Below are positions 1 through 7,241 of a stretch of DNA of 9,228 nucleotides, one piece after another. The translations under genes and the position numbers were made by a program. Below the pieces are notes generated by a model that was not told the origin of the DNA, made no database searches, and was given only the letters and a program-made list of their open reading frames with translations. The DNA lies in NCBI GenBank assembly GCA_046756245.1, contig JBHHVZ010000105.1:1-9228 (forward strand), in the 5' to 3' direction. Source of the DNA: G021776435 sp046756245. GTDB taxonomy: Bacteria; Pseudomonadota; Alphaproteobacteria; Caulobacterales; Parvularculaceae. Numbering within the stretch: position 1 is the first letter of the stretch; the number at the start of each line of letters is the position of its first letter.

Positions 1-1
1 G

Positions 2-85
2 GCGCTTTCGGTGTTCAGCCCGGCCGTCGATGCGCTCATCGAACATTATGACGCGGCGCTGGCCGCGGCGGCGGGAGGGGCCTGA
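2..85 (+). CDS. nuoM: NADH-quinone oxidoreductase subunit M, C-terminal fragment
   Basis: Only the last 27 codons are inside the window; the gene begins upstream of it. The visible frame reads ALSVFSPAVDALIEHYDAAL followed by an Ala/Gly-rich tail and TGA. This resembles the C-terminal end of alphaproteobacterial NuoM, one of the three antiporter-like proton-pumping membrane subunits of respiratory complex I. Its stop codon shares one base with the nuoN start (TGATG), so translation of the two is probably coupled. The identification leans on this position directly before nuoN, since the fragment itself is too short to hold diagnostic residues. Confidence 0.8.
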   Translation, partial: ALSVFSPAVDALIEHYDAALAAAAGGA

Positions 86-1530
86 TGGGCGTGCTGGAGA
101 CGCTTACCTATGTCTATCCCGAACTGACGCTCGCCGTCGGGGCGATGGCGCTCTTGATCGTCGGCGTTTATCTGGGCGACCGTTATGCGCGCCATATTTC
201 GCTGGCGGCCGTGGCCTTGCTGCTCGCCGTGCTGGTGCTGGCGGAAACCATGCCGGGCGCATCGACGCAATCGCTGTTCGACGGCGCTTTCCGGATCGAC
301 GATTTCGCAATCTTTTCGCGGGTCGTAATATTCGCCGCCGCCGCCTTCGCCATCCTGATGTCCGACCGTTTCCTGACCGGCGAACAGTTGAACCGCTTCG
401 AATATCCGGTGCTCATTCTGCTGGCCGCATTCGGCATGTCGGTGATGGTGAGCGCCACCGATCTCATCGCGCTTTACATGGGCGTCGAAACCCAGAGTCT
501 GGCGCTTTACATCCTCGCATCGTTCAACCGAGACAGCCGGCGGTCGACCGAGGCGGGGCTTAAATATTTCGTGCTCGGCGCGTTGTCGTCAGGGCTTTTG
601 CTTTACGGCGCATCGCTGATTTACGGCTTCACCGGCTCTACGCAGTTCGACACTATTGCGCGCGTCGCTGCAAGCGGCGGCGAAACCAATATAGGGCTCG
701 TATTCGGGATCGTCTTTCTGATCGCCGGGCTCGCCTTCAAGGTTTCCGCCGCGCCGTTCCACATGTGGACGCCGGATGTTTACGAAGGCGCGCCGACGCC
801 GGTGACGGCGTTTTTCGCCGCCGCCCCGAAGCTTGCGGCGATGGCGCTGTTCGCTCGGGTTCTGATTACGTCATTTCCCGACGTCATTGATCAGTGGCGT
901 CCGATCATCGCCATCATTTCGGTCGCTTCAATGACGGTCGGCGCGTTCTCCGCCATCGTTCAGACCAACATCAAGCGACTGATGGCCTATTCCTCGATCG
1001 GACATATGGGCTATGCGCTGATCGGGATCGCCGCGGGCACGCCGGAGGGCGTCAGCTCGGTGTTGATCTATATGGCGATTTATGTGGCGATGACGCTGGG
1101 AACCTTCGCCTGCATTTTGATGATGCGGCGGCGCGGCGGCATGACCGAAGCGATCGCCGATCTTTCGGGACTGTCGAAAACGAACGCGCCGCTGGCGCTC
1201 GCCTTTACCGTACTCTTGTTTTCGTTGGCCGGCGTGCCGCCGCTCGCCGGCTTTTTCGGCAAGTGGTATGTCTTCTTCGCCGCGGTCGACGCCGATCTGA
1301 TCTGGCTTGCGGTCGTCGGCGCGGTCACGAGCGTTATCGGCGCGTTCTATTATCTGAGGGTGGTTTGGATCATCTGGTTCGACGAGCCGGCGCCGGCTTT
1401 CGAGCGCGACGTCGGCCCGGCCCTGAGCTTTACGGCGGCCAGTTCGGCGCTTTTGATGTTCCCGATCCTGACGGTGTTCATTGGCCCGCTGGCGAACGCT
1501 GCGCGACAGGCCGCCGCGACGCTCTTCTGA
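85..1530 (+). CDS. nuoN: NADH-quinone oxidoreductase subunit N (complex I)
   Basis: This encodes a 481-residue, very hydrophobic inner-membrane protein, the usual length for NuoN. It is one of the three Mrp-antiporter-like subunits of complex I (NADH:ubiquinone oxidoreductase) and helps couple quinone reduction to proton translocation. Key charged residues of the family are visible: Glu135 in YMGVETQSLALY, Lys219 in LAFKVSAAPFHMWTPD and Lys249 in FAAAPKL. They correspond in spacing to E133, K217 and K247 of E. coli NuoN. The motif AYSSIGHMGYALIG (about 301-314) is also typical. The ATG overlaps the nuoM stop by one base, which fixes the start. The gene is the 3' end of a nuo operon and runs without a visible terminator into birA 3 nt downstream. 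Confidence 0.97.
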   Translation: MGVLETLTYVYPELTLAVGAMALLIVGVYLGDRYARHISLAAVALLLAVLVLAETMPGASTQSLFDGAFRIDDFAIFSRVVIFAAAAFAILMSDRFLTGEQLNRFEYPVLILLAAFGMSVMVSATDLIALYMGVETQSLALYILASFNRDSRRSTEAGLKYFVLGALSSGLLLYGASLIYGFTGSTQFDTIARVAASGGETNIGLVFGIVFLIAGLAFKVSAAPFHMWTPDVYEGAPTPVTAFFAAAPKLAAMALFARVLITSFPDVIDQWRPIIAIISVASMTVGAFSAIVQTNIKRLMAYSSIGHMGYALIGIAAGTPEGVSSVLIYMAIYVAMTLGTFACILMMRRRGGMTEAIADLSGLSKTNAPLALAFTVLLFSLAGVPPLAGFFGKWYVFFAAVDADLIWLAVVGAVTSVIGAFYYLRVVWIIWFDEPAPAFERDVGPALSFTAASSALLMFPILTVFIGPLANAARQAAATLF

Positions 1531-1533
1531 TCC

Positions 1534-2289
1534 GTGCCCAAACGGCTTTCCTCCGGCGCCGCCATAGAGGTCTTCGAGGATCTCGATTCAACAAATTCGG
1601 AAGCCCGACGGCGCGCCAAAACCGGCGCGCGCGCGCCGCTCTGGATCGTGGCGCTGCGCCAGACCGCCGGCTATGGACGACGCGCGCGCGCTTGGACGCA
1701 GGCCGAAGGCGATCTGGCGGCGACCCTATTGCTGGAGCCTGGGCGGAAGCTGGCGGAAGCCGGGCAACTGTCTTTTGTCGCCGCGCTCGCTGTCGCCGAG
1801 ACGATTCGCGCCTTTGCGCCGCGCGCGCCCCTGTCGCTCAAATGGCCGAATGACGTACTGCTCGACGGCGGCAAGATTGCCGGAATCCTGCCCGAGCTTC
1901 TTGACGTTCCATCGGGGCGCATGATTGCGCTCGGGATCGGGCTCAATGTTGTTTCCAAACCGGCCGATGCGGCCTACAAAACCGCCCGGCTGATCGACGC
2001 GCTGGCGGGCGGCGCGCCGCCCAAGCCGCGCGCGCTCGTTGAAATTCTCGACGCCAAATTCGCGGCCTGGCGCGATATCTGGATGAAAGAGGGATTTGCG
2101 CCGGCGCGCGCCGCCTGGCTCGAACGGGCGGCGGGTCAGGGAGAGCGGATCCTCGTGCGGCTTCCGGGAAACGAGATCGAGGGCGTCTTCGAAGATATCG
2201 ACGCCGATGGCGGAATGGTTCTCAAGACGGCGGACAGCCGGCGGGTCGTCGCGGCGGGCGAGGTGTTTTTCACCCGCCGGCGCGCCTGA
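1534..2289 (+). CDS. birA: Biotin--[acetyl-CoA-carboxylase] ligase, catalytic-only (group I) type
   Basis: This 251-residue protein activates biotin with ATP and transfers it to the lysine of biotin carboxyl carrier proteins such as AccB. Family motifs in order: DSTNSEA (18-24), the biotinyl-AMP loop QTAGYGRRARAW (43-54), KWPNDVLL (103-110), GGKIAGIL (112-119) and GIGLNV (134-139). A small C-terminal beta domain spans about 200-250. There is no N-terminal helix-turn-helix, so unlike E. coli BirA it should not act as a repressor of biotin genes. The start is GTG, 3 nt after the nuoN stop, with no clear Shine-Dalgarno, consistent with coupling to nuoN. In the loop, the E. coli GRGRRGR appears as GYGRRAR, while the central arginines are kept. 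The position between nuoN and coaX is usual in alphaproteobacteria. Confidence 0.95.
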   Translation: MPKRLSSGAAIEVFEDLDSTNSEARRRAKTGARAPLWIVALRQTAGYGRRARAWTQAEGDLAATLLLEPGRKLAEAGQLSFVAALAVAETIRAFAPRAPLSLKWPNDVLLDGGKIAGILPELLDVPSGRMIALGIGLNVVSKPADAAYKTARLIDALAGGAPPKPRALVEILDAKFAAWRDIWMKEGFAPARAAWLERAAGQGERILVRLPGNEIEGVFEDIDADGGMVLKTADSRRVVAAGEVFFTRRRA

Positions 2290-2315
2290 CGGGGCGATCT
2301 GGGCTATGCTAAGTC
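2286..2315 (+). promoter_or_regulatory. Possible internal promoter before coaX
   Basis: CTGACGG at 2286-2292, overlapping the birA stop codon, resembles the alphaproteobacterial -35 consensus TTGACGS (one mismatch). GCTAAGTC at 2308-2315 fits the -10 consensus GCTANAWC with one mismatch. The gap of 15 nt is one longer than the 10-14 nt usually quoted for Caulobacter. It lies in one of the two longer gaps of the operon (81 nt between birA and coaX), a sensible place for an internal promoter. This is a pattern match only. Confidence 0.3.
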
Positions 2316-2357
2316 CATGGAGTAAGTCAGGCGCGCGCCCCGGCGGCGGGCGCAGAT

Positions 2358-2363
2358 AAAAGG
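2358..2363 (+). promoter_or_regulatory. Ribosome binding site of coaX
   Basis: AAAAGG ends 7 nt before the ATG at 2371. It supports that start codon and shows that coaX has its own initiation signal, unlike the neighbours that rely on overlapping stop/start codons. Confidence 0.55.
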
Positions 2364-2370
2364 TTAGGCG

Positions 2371-3153
2371 ATGCTCTTAGCGATTGACGTCGGTAATACG
2401 AATTCGGTGTTTGCGCTTTACAACGGCGAAGCGCCGGCCGGGCAGTGGCGCGCCGCCACTTCGACGACGCGCACGGCCGACGAATACGCCGTGTGGCTGT
2501 CGCAACTGATGGCGATGGCCAATCACAAGCTCGAAGACATTAACGCCTGTATTATCTCAACGGTGGTGCCGCAGTCGCTGTTTCACCTGCGCAACCTCTC
2601 GCGACGCTATTTCAACGCCGAACCTTTCGTTGTCACCGAGTCAAACATCCCCGGCGTCGAAGTGCGGATTTTGAAACCATCCGAAGCCGGCGCCGACAGG
2701 CTGGTGAACGCGGTTGGCGCGTTTTCGGCCTATGGCGGACCATTGATCGTGGTCGACTCAGGCACGGCGACTACGTTTGATGTGATCGGCGCAGACGGCG
2801 GGTTCGAAGGCGGCGTGATCGCGCCGGGCGTCAACCTCTCGGTGCAGGCGCTGCACGATGCGGCGGCGCGCCTGCCGCGCATCGCCATCGAACGTCCGGA
2901 TGCGGTGATCGGCCGCGACACGGTTTCGGCCATGCAATCGGGCGTTTTCTGGGGTTATGTGGGGTTGATTGAATTTCTTATCGCCGGCGTCAAAAAAGAA
3001 TACGGCGATCCGATGAAAGTGGTGGCCACCGGCGGCGTCGCCTCGCTATTTGAAGGCGCAACCGACGCCATCGACGTTTTCGATCCTGAACTCACCATTC
3101 GCGGCCTGCTGGAGATCCGCAAGCGTCTCGAAAACAAACAGACCGCAAGCTGA
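2371..3153 (+). CDS. coaX: Type III pantothenate kinase
   Basis: This 260-residue cytosolic enzyme phosphorylates pantothenate, the first step of coenzyme A synthesis. Type III kinases belong to the ASKHA fold and typically need a monovalent cation and are not feedback-inhibited by CoA. Visible signatures are the N-terminal phosphate loop DVGNTN (6-11), GADRLVNAVGA (107-117) with the catalytic Asp109, VVDSGTATTFDVI (127-139), GGVIAPG (147-153) and ATGGVA (219-224). The start is supported by AAAAGG seven nt upstream and by the DVGNT motif lying at the expected distance from Met1. Its stop overlaps the rnj start by one base (TGATG). The birA-coaX-rnj order is a known alphaproteobacterial cluster, and it puts two cofactor genes side by side. 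Confidence 0.97.
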   Translation: MLLAIDVGNTNSVFALYNGEAPAGQWRAATSTTRTADEYAVWLSQLMAMANHKLEDINACIISTVVPQSLFHLRNLSRRYFNAEPFVVTESNIPGVEVRILKPSEAGADRLVNAVGAFSAYGGPLIVVDSGTATTFDVIGADGGFEGGVIAPGVNLSVQALHDAAARLPRIAIERPDAVIGRDTVSAMQSGVFWGYVGLIEFLIAGVKKEYGDPMKVVATGGVASLFEGATDAIDVFDPELTIRGLLEIRKRLENKQTAS

Positions 3154-4820
3154 TGGCGAAAAACGAATTCGTTTTTCTGCCGTTGGGCGGATCCGGCGAG
3201 ATCGGCATGAACATGAATCTGTATGGATTCGGTCCGCCCGATTCACGCGACTGGATCATGATCGATTGTGGCGTGCTGTTTGGCGACGCGCGCACGCCCG
3301 GCGTCGATCTGATTTGCCCCGATCCCGGCTATATCCTGGAAGAACGCGACCGGCTGCTGGGACTGCTGCTCACCCATGGCCATGAAGATCATATCGGCGC
3401 TGTGGCGCTGCTGGCGCCGCAGCTCGGATGCCCGATTTACGCCACTGCATTCACCGCCGCGCTCGTGCGCAGAAAGCTCGTCGAACAGGGAATTGACGAC
3501 GCCGATCTTAATATCATCGACTGCGGCGCACATCTGACGCTGGGACCGTTCGATCTGGAATATGTGACGCTCACTCATTCCATTCCCGAACCCAACGGCG
3601 TCATTGTCAGAACGCCGCTCGGCGTGGCGCTGCACACGGGCGACTGGAAGATCGATCCGACGCCGGCGCTCGGTCCGAAGACCGATTCAGCCGCTATCCG
3701 CGCACTCGGCGACGAGGGCCTGCTGGCGATGATCTGCGATTCGACCAATGTGCTGTCGGAGGGCGAGTCCGGTTCGGAGAGCGGCGTCAGGGATTCCCTC
3801 GTCAAACTGATTGGCGCCCAGAAGGGGAGGGTGGCGGTGACCACGTTCGCTTCCAACGTTTCGCGCGTTGCTTCGATTTGCGAGGCGGCGGCGGCGAACG
3901 GACGCAGCGTCTGCCTCCTCGGCCGGTCGATGATCCGGATTGTCGAGGTCGCGCGCGAAATCGACCTGCTGCCCAAACGGCTTGAATTCGTCGAGCCCGA
4001 TCAGGCGGGTTATCTCCCGCGCGAACATATTCTTTATCTGTGCACGGGCAGTCAGGGCGAGTCGCGCGCGGCGCTCGCGCGCATCGCCCGCGACGATCAT
4101 CCCGACATTACGCTTTCCGAAGGCGACACGGTTATCTTTTCCTCGAAGATCATCCCCGGCAATGAGCGCGACATCTATTCGCTCCAAAATGAATTGATCG
4201 AGCGCGGCGTCACGGTAATCACCGAAATGGATGAATTCGTGCATGTCTCCGGCCATCCTTGCAGGGACGAGCTGGGGATGATGTATGAATGGGCGCGCCC
4301 GAAAATCGCCGTGCCGGTCCACGGCGAAGCGCGCCATTTGGAAGAACACGCCGAATTCGCGTTGACGCTGGGCGCCGAAGAAGCGATTGCGCCGCGCAAT
4401 GGCGACCTTATCCGGCTTGCGCCCGGCGCGCCGGAAATCATTGACGAGGTTCCCGCCGGTCGGCTTTATCTCGACGGCGCGCGGTTGCTGCCCGACGGCG
4501 CGAGCCCGGTGCGCGAGCGCCGCAAGCTCTCTTTCAGCGGCCATGTGGCGGTTTCGATCGTCTTCAATCGAAAGGGCGAAATCGCTGCGCCGAGCGTATC
4601 GACCATTTACGGCGCGCCGGGGGAAACCGAAGACGGCGAGGACATTGCGCCCCTGCTTGAGGAAGAATCGGAACACGCCGTCATGCAGATCAGCCCCAAA
4701 AAATGGCTTGACGACGAAGCCGTCAAAGTCGCCGTCAAGCGGGCCGTTCGTAACCGGATGATTTCCAGTTGGGGCAAGCGTCCGGTCGTGTCGGTGCTCA
4801 TACACAGGATCGGACGATGA
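3153..4820 (+). CDS. rnj: Ribonuclease J
   Basis: This 555-residue metallo-beta-lactamase/beta-CASP nuclease has the usual alphaproteobacterial RNase J length. The family combines 5'-to-3' exonuclease and endonuclease activity, matures rRNA ends and degrades mRNA. Metal-site motifs are complete: HGHEDH (75-80, motif 2), His142 in LTHSIPEPNG, and HTGDWKID with Asp164 (motif 4). Beta-CASP landmarks follow: DSTN (196-199), TGSQGE (298-303), SGHPCRDEL with His368, and PVHGEARHL with His390. A C-terminal domain occupies roughly 450-555 and ends in a basic stretch. The ATG overlaps the coaX stop, and the TGA overlaps the next gene's ATG (ATGA), so it is embedded in a coupled operon. No residue expected for activity is missing. 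Confidence 0.97.
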   Translation: MAKNEFVFLPLGGSGEIGMNMNLYGFGPPDSRDWIMIDCGVLFGDARTPGVDLICPDPGYILEERDRLLGLLLTHGHEDHIGAVALLAPQLGCPIYATAFTAALVRRKLVEQGIDDADLNIIDCGAHLTLGPFDLEYVTLTHSIPEPNGVIVRTPLGVALHTGDWKIDPTPALGPKTDSAAIRALGDEGLLAMICDSTNVLSEGESGSESGVRDSLVKLIGAQKGRVAVTTFASNVSRVASICEAAAANGRSVCLLGRSMIRIVEVAREIDLLPKRLEFVEPDQAGYLPREHILYLCTGSQGESRAALARIARDDHPDITLSEGDTVIFSSKIIPGNERDIYSLQNELIERGVTVITEMDEFVHVSGHPCRDELGMMYEWARPKIAVPVHGEARHLEEHAEFALTLGAEEAIAPRNGDLIRLAPGAPEIIDEVPAGRLYLDGARLLPDGASPVRERRKLSFSGHVAVSIVFNRKGEIAAPSVSTIYGAPGETEDGEDIAPLLEEESEHAVMQISPKKWLDDEAVKVAVKRAVRNRMISSWGKRPVVSVLIHRIGR

Positions 4821-5062
4821 ATCCGTTCGGCGCAGGCGTCATATACGTTATTATCTGGTGGCTGGTCTTCTTCGCCGTCCTTCCCTGGGGCGTATCCAGC
4901 CGCTGGGAAGGCGAGGACGACGGGGTCAAAGGCGCCGATCCAGGTGCGCCCCAGGCGCCGAATCTCAAAAAGAAAATGATCGTCACCACCGGCGTAGCGC
5001 TCGTCTTTTGGGCCGCCGCTGTGGCGACTATCGTCAGCGGCGTTGTGGATTTTCGCCGTTAG
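4817..5062 (+). CDS. DUF1467 family two-helix membrane protein
   Basis: This is a small 81-residue protein of unknown function. Two hydrophobic helices are visible: about residues 8-26 (VIYVIIWWLVFFAVLPWGV) and 55-76. They are joined by a polar loop containing VKGADPGAPQAPNLKKKM. The VKG-DPGAP pattern between two helices is the hallmark of the alphaproteobacterial DUF1467 family. The basic KKK before helix 2 suggests the loop faces the cytoplasm. The start is set by the ATGA overlap with rnj; an upstream in-frame extension to 4769 lies inside rnj and is unlikely. In many alphaproteobacteria this gene follows rnj and mce (methylmalonyl-CoA epimerase) and precedes proS and lolCD. Here mce is absent and mgtE follows instead. 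Confidence 0.88.
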   Translation: MNPFGAGVIYVIIWWLVFFAVLPWGVSSRWEGEDDGVKGADPGAPQAPNLKKKMIVTTGVALVFWAAAVATIVSGVVDFRR

Positions 5063-5151
5063 CGTGCGCCGCTTCTTGCCTAAGCGTCCCACTTGCCCTA
5101 GCTACTGCGCGAAACCTTCCCCGCAAATCCAGACAGGGCGAGTGGTTGATC

Positions 5152-6606
5152 ATGAGCGAACCGACCCCCGTCGACGATCCCCTGCGCCCGTCTGAGGAAC
5201 GGGCTGCGGAAGCCGAAGCGCAGTTCGCCGAAGACCGGACGCTGACGCCCGGTTTTGTGCGCGCCGTCTCCGAAGCCGTGGAAAAGACCGACGCCGAGAC
5301 GGTCGGGAAGCTGTGTGAAGACGTCCACCCGGCCGACATCGCCGACTTGCTCGGACTGGTGCGGGAGGAGGAGCTCGCGGGCCTGGTCACGCTGTTGGGC
5401 GGCAGGCTCGCTCCGGACGTTCTCGCCGAACTCGATCCTGATCTGCGTGAAGACGTGATCGGCGCAATGGAGGCTGGGCAGGTCGCCGAGGCGGTCGCCG
5501 AACTCGAAACGGATGACGCGGCGTTCATTCTTGAAGATCTCGACGAGGCGAAACAGGCCGAGATTCTCGCCGAAGTTCCGGTTACGGAGCGCCTGGCCCT
5601 GCGCGCTGCGCTCGATTACGAGGAAGACACCGCCGGCCGCCTCATGCAGCGCGAGGTTTTCGCCGCGCCGGCCTATTGGACAGTGGGCCAGATCATCGAT
5701 CGGCTGAGAAGCCATGATGATTTGCCGGATCGTTTCTACGAAGTCTTCGTAGTCGATCCCACTTTCAAACCGGTCGGGGCGGTGCCGCTTTCGACGCTTT
5801 TGAAAGCGCCGCGCGAGACCGTCATCAAGGACATCATGACGGACAAGGACGTAAAGCGCATTCCCGTCTCCATGGACCAGGAAGAGGTCGCCTATCTCTT
5901 TGAACAGTACAATCTGATTTCCGCGCCGGTGGTGGACGCCGCAGAACGGCTTGTGGGCATGATCACCGTCGACGACGTGGTCGAAATCGTTCATGAGGAA
6001 ACGCACGAAGATATGCTGGCTCTGGCCGGCGTCGAAGCCGACACCGGTCTGTCGGATACGGTTCTTGAAACCGTGCGCTCGCGATTTTCATGGCTGGCGG
6101 TCAATCTGGCGACAGCGATTCTCGCCTCACTGGTCATTGCGCTGTTCGACGGTGCGATCGACCAGATCGTCGCGCTGGCGATCCTTATGCCGATCGTCGC
6201 TTCCATGGGCGGCAATGCGGGCACACAGACGCTTACAATCGCCGTGCGCTCGCTGGCGACGAAGGACCTGACCCCTTCGAACGCGGCCCGCATCATCTGG
6301 CGGGAAGTGCTGGTGGGCGGCGCCAACGGGGTGGTCTTTGCGGTGCTGCTCGGGGCGCTGGCCGGGATTTGGTATTACTGGACGGCCGGCGGCGACGGCG
6401 CCGTATCGATCGAGCTTGCTTTGGTTGTCGGCGCGGCGATGATCGTCAACCTGTTGGCGGCGGGGCTCGCCGGCATTCTCATTCCGCTCGGCCTGCAGCG
6501 CGCCGGCGCCGACCCGGCCGTGTCGTCGGCCGTATTTGTTACGACGGTGACTGACGTTGTCGGGTTTTTTGTCTTTCTCGGCCTTGCCGCAATAGTGCTT
6601 CTTTAA
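5152..6606 (+). CDS. mgtE: Magnesium transporter MgtE
   Basis: This 484-residue inner-membrane Mg2+ channel has the standard MgtE layout: an acidic N-terminal extension (1-30), a superhelical N domain (about 35-160), two CBS domains (about 165-290, including RIPVSMDQEEVAYLF and VGMITVDDVVEIV), a linking helix, and a five-helix pore domain (about 312-484). The pore signature PIVASMGGNAGTQ is at 347-359. Asp468 in TTVTDVVGFF corresponds to the ion-binding Asp432 of Thermus thermophilus MgtE. In this family cytosolic Mg2+ binding to the N and CBS domains closes the pore. The start at 5152 is preferred over an open frame reaching back to 4858, because that extension overlaps DUF1467 and does not resemble MgtE. 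The 89-nt gap before it may hold its own promoter; I see no convincing Mg2+ riboswitch there. Confidence 0.95.
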   Translation: MSEPTPVDDPLRPSEERAAEAEAQFAEDRTLTPGFVRAVSEAVEKTDAETVGKLCEDVHPADIADLLGLVREEELAGLVTLLGGRLAPDVLAELDPDLREDVIGAMEAGQVAEAVAELETDDAAFILEDLDEAKQAEILAEVPVTERLALRAALDYEEDTAGRLMQREVFAAPAYWTVGQIIDRLRSHDDLPDRFYEVFVVDPTFKPVGAVPLSTLLKAPRETVIKDIMTDKDVKRIPVSMDQEEVAYLFEQYNLISAPVVDAAERLVGMITVDDVVEIVHEETHEDMLALAGVEADTGLSDTVLETVRSRFSWLAVNLATAILASLVIALFDGAIDQIVALAILMPIVASMGGNAGTQTLTIAVRSLATKDLTPSNAARIIWREVLVGGANGVVFAVLLGALAGIWYYWTAGGDGAVSIELALVVGAAMIVNLLAAGLAGILIPLGLQRAGADPAVSSAVFVTTVTDVVGFFVFLGLAAIVLL

Positions 6607-6642
6607 AAAACAACGCGGGTGCGGCGAGGCCGGCCCGCGTTG
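6605..6642 (-). terminator. Rho-independent terminator of the PEP-CTERM gene
   Basis: A perfect 9-bp inverted repeat, CAACGCGGG (6611-6619) and CCCGCGTTG (6634-6642), encloses a 14-nt loop. On the minus strand the stem is followed at once by six T (plus-strand A6 at 6605-6610), so it terminates leftward transcription. The T run overlaps the mgtE stop codon (6604-6606). On the plus strand no T run follows, so it should work less well for mgtE. Confidence 0.85.
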
Positions 6643-6678
6643 CGATGCAAGCGATAGAAGTCAACCGTAAGTCTAAGG

Positions 6679-7080
6679 TCAGGCGCGCCCCTTGCGGGCG
6701 CGTCCGAAATAAAGCGCCGCTGCGCCGAGGAGCAAAATGAAGATGGTCGTCGGCTCGGGCACGTCGACGGGCGGTTCTTCATCTTCGTCGCCGTCATCGT
6801 CGTCGGGCGGACGCGGGATCGGCGGCACGATCAGGATCGGCGGGGGGCCGGCGAAATACGGTCCGGGCAGCATGACCGGCTTTTCCGGCGGGAACGCGGG
6901 CGGCTCCGGCGCTGCTGGCGGCGCCGGAACGGTAAGATGTTCTCCGCTGAGGATCTCAGGCGCCCGCCGCGTTTCGGTTGGAAGGCCGGGAACATAACCG
7001 GCGATCCGTTTCGGAACGGGGCGGGCTCCTAAAAAGACTCCTTCCGGGCCCTCCCGGGGCCTTCGTCGCAGCAGCCGCAA
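6679..7080 (-). CDS. PEP-CTERM sorting-signal protein, C-terminal portion (frame-disrupted)
   Basis: The frame is open from a TTG at 7080 and gives 133 residues. It ends in a textbook PEP-CTERM tail: VPEP at 107-110, a hydrophobic helix (TTIFILLLGAAALYF) and a basic end (GRARKGRA). Such tails are recognised by exosortase, which cleaves the protein and hands it to the cell surface or extracellular matrix. Upstream of the tail lies low-complexity sequence: a Pro/Ala-rich stretch (about 51-92) and an acidic run DDDDGDEDEE (93-102). This frame has no signal peptide and no good start codon, although exosortase substrates need one for export. The missing N-terminus is probably the small ORF at 7241-7029, one base out of frame. 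A -1 shift at 7031-7035 would give 187 residues in all. The sorting signal is certain; the true 5' end is not. No exosortase gene is in the window. Confidence 0.75.
   Translation of the reverse strand: MRLLRRRPREGPEGVFLGARPVPKRIAGYVPGLPTETRRAPEILSGEHLTVPAPPAAPEPPAFPPEKPVMLPGPYFAGPPPILIVPPIPRPPDDDDGDEDEEPPVDVPEPTTIFILLLGAAALYFGRARKGRA
7029..7043 (-). other. Apparent -1 frameshift junction
   Basis: On the minus strand the sequence reads AAGGAG TCT TTT TAG, where TAG ends the upstream frame. Slipping one base back on the five T (7035-7031) turns TTT-TAG into TTT-TTA-GGA and joins the PEP-CTERM frame. A homopolymer at the exact junction fits three explanations: a single-base deletion or sequencing error, a real inactivating indel, or slippage during transcription or translation. 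The AAGGAG (7043-7038) looks like an anti-SD-pairing site, but its short spacing resembles +1 shift sites such as prfB rather than -1 sites. Confidence 0.5.
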
Positions 7081-7241
7081 TTGACGACGATGTCGTTGCG
7101 GATATCGCCGACGGCGCGCGCATAGAGCCGGGTCATTTCATCTTCTGTCAGCCCTGGCGCGCGGCCGAATCCGCCCGACCACAAAATCGCCGCGGCGATT
7201 ATGAGGGCGGCGACGATATTCGCAAATCCGTTGCCTATCAT
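7029..7241 (-). CDS. Small membrane-anchored ORF, likely N-terminal part of the PEP-CTERM protein
   Basis: This encodes 70 residues from an ATG at 7241-7239 with GGGTGA four nt upstream. Residues 6-26 form a hydrophobic segment (FANIVAALIIAAAILWSGGFG) that could be a signal peptide or anchor, although the N-terminal region has no basic residues. A soluble part follows with LTEDEMTRLYARAVGDI and a Cys cluster, NCGCC, at 54-58. It ends ARKESF-TAG at a TCTTTTTAG sequence. Reading one base back there continues straight into the PEP-CTERM frame, which lacks its own N-terminus. I infer the two are one gene split by a frameshift. It could instead be an independent small protein; I recognise no family for it. 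The frame stays open upstream to 7532, but the upstream part looks non-coding. Confidence 0.55.
   Translation of the reverse strand: MIGNGFANIVAALIIAAAILWSGGFGRAPGLTEDEMTRLYARAVGDIRNDIVVNCGCCDEGPGRARKESF

Noticed and set aside
3687..4805. 372-residue minus-strand open frame inside rnj
   Set aside because: It is the mirror of a complete RNase J gene with all its motifs; long antisense frames are common in high-G+C DNA.
5063..5151. Mg2+ riboswitch or clear promoter ahead of mgtE
   Set aside because: The gap is only 89 nt and shows no M-box-like structure. Two near-copies, CTTGCCTA and CTTGCCCTA (5075-5100), look -35-like but have no matching -10 at the right distance.
7029..7043. prfB-like +1 frameshift site (AAGGAG just before TCT TTT TAG)
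   Set aside because: A +1 shift leads into the third frame, not the one carrying the PEP-CTERM tail; the observed tail needs -1.
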